A stretch of 64,000 bases of DNA, from assembly GCA_011033025.1 (NCBI GenBank), contig WFMF01000270.1:62001-126000 (forward strand). Reading direction: 5' to 3'. Shown piece after piece: positions 63,448-64,000 of the stretch. Each line of letters opens with the position of its first letter. Position 1 is the stretch's first letter. The notes under the pieces were generated by a model, which was not told the DNA's origin, did not search any database, and saw only the letters and a list, made by a program, of their open reading frames with translations. Made by a program: the position numbers and the translations under genes. The DNA comes from Beroe forskalii (taxonomy: Eukaryota > Ctenophora > Nuda > Beroida > Beroidae).

Positions 63448-64000
63448 ACAGTTTATATTGAATGATGGCGTATAAATATAGATATTTTTGTTCAATATAT
63501 TATTTTTACAAATCAAAAATTCAACCTTATCAATTTAATAAATATGTAAAGAAAATGCCCTTCATCAAGAGGCGTTTATTAAAATGTGTCAAAACTCAAT
63601 TTCAATTTTATATATAGGATAAACTGATTAAGGAAGGAAAATACTCATTTATTATTGCTATTTCACACAGCTAAACATTTATCATTCATGCTCTCTTATA
63701 AGTTACTGTTAAAATTATAATACGCATTTTCTTTTGAAAAACTATCAATTTCAATTTCCAACACGAGTTTCGAAACACAAATCCAGGTGCAATTGAATCC
63801 TTGTTAATGCAACGAAGTCGAACGACATTAGTCTGTTCATGATACGTCATCTTTAGGAATGGTAAATCGATGACATTTTACCGACTATCTATCAATCTAG
63901 CGTGAGGGCCATCCATAGGACTTCAGCATTACTGAATTTCTCTGAGAAGCGGACACTGGATACTAACGGCAACACAAAACCACCGTACTAAAATAAAATT

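Larger units (their letters stand above)
61476..64000. other. Downstream flank of gene B
   Basis: AT-rich; MITEs and a tandem repeat (annotated separately), a partial CRE-MITE near 63843-63895, and no coding signal. Confidence 0.6.

Overview
The window is nuclear DNA of an intron-rich invertebrate animal. It is AT-rich, GT-AG introns run from about 100 bases to several kilobases, and both genes are metazoan in type. I cannot name the species. Two protein genes, both on the + strand, explain nearly all coding signal. I rebuilt both from splice sites, reading phase and protein logic; both models keep one open frame from first to last exon and sum to a multiple of three.

Gene A (858-39673, 5' end outside the window) is a single-pass cell-surface receptor: one immunoglobulin domain, three fibronectin type III domains, one membrane helix, and a cytoplasmic tail of about 580 residues encoded by many small exons. 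The order Ig-FN3x3-TM-long tail is that of the membrane-near half of Roundabout (Robo) receptors, but I see no Robo tail motif I would swear to, so no symbol is given. Gene B (42825-61359) is complete at the protein level (20 coding exons, 1484 residues). It has an N-terminal RhoGAP domain followed by a very long basic and Ser/Thr/Pro-rich tail; domain position and flanking basic motifs match ARHGAP11A, a nuclear/mitotic RhoA GAP.

The introns hold most of the structure. Gene A introns contain an 841-bp Mutator-like foldback element with a 9-bp target duplication and a transposase remnant (4971-5811), a frameshifted LINE ORF1 on the minus strand (9927-10884), many copies of a short palindromic MITE family carrying paired TGACGTCA (CRE) sites, several tandem repeats, and CCAAT-box clusters. 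At four places in gene A the 3' splice site and/or the head of the next exon has been tandemly copied into the preceding intron; in one case (37113-37482) the copies could give truncated isoforms with a PDZ-ligand-like C terminus. Gene B has a 7.7-kb composite transposon (49085-56810, 5-bp TSD) sitting five bases inside an intron donor and loaded with about 12 copies of a 353-bp satellite, a 112-bp near-perfect palindrome beside exon 9, and one probable GC-AG intron.

Between the genes (39674-42824) lie the gene A 3' UTR, a 21-bp GC-rich minisatellite and the unmapped 5' leader of gene B. After gene B (61360-64000) there are a polyadenylation signal, MITEs (one nested in another) and a 19-bp tandem repeat. 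No tRNA, rRNA or CRISPR was found.
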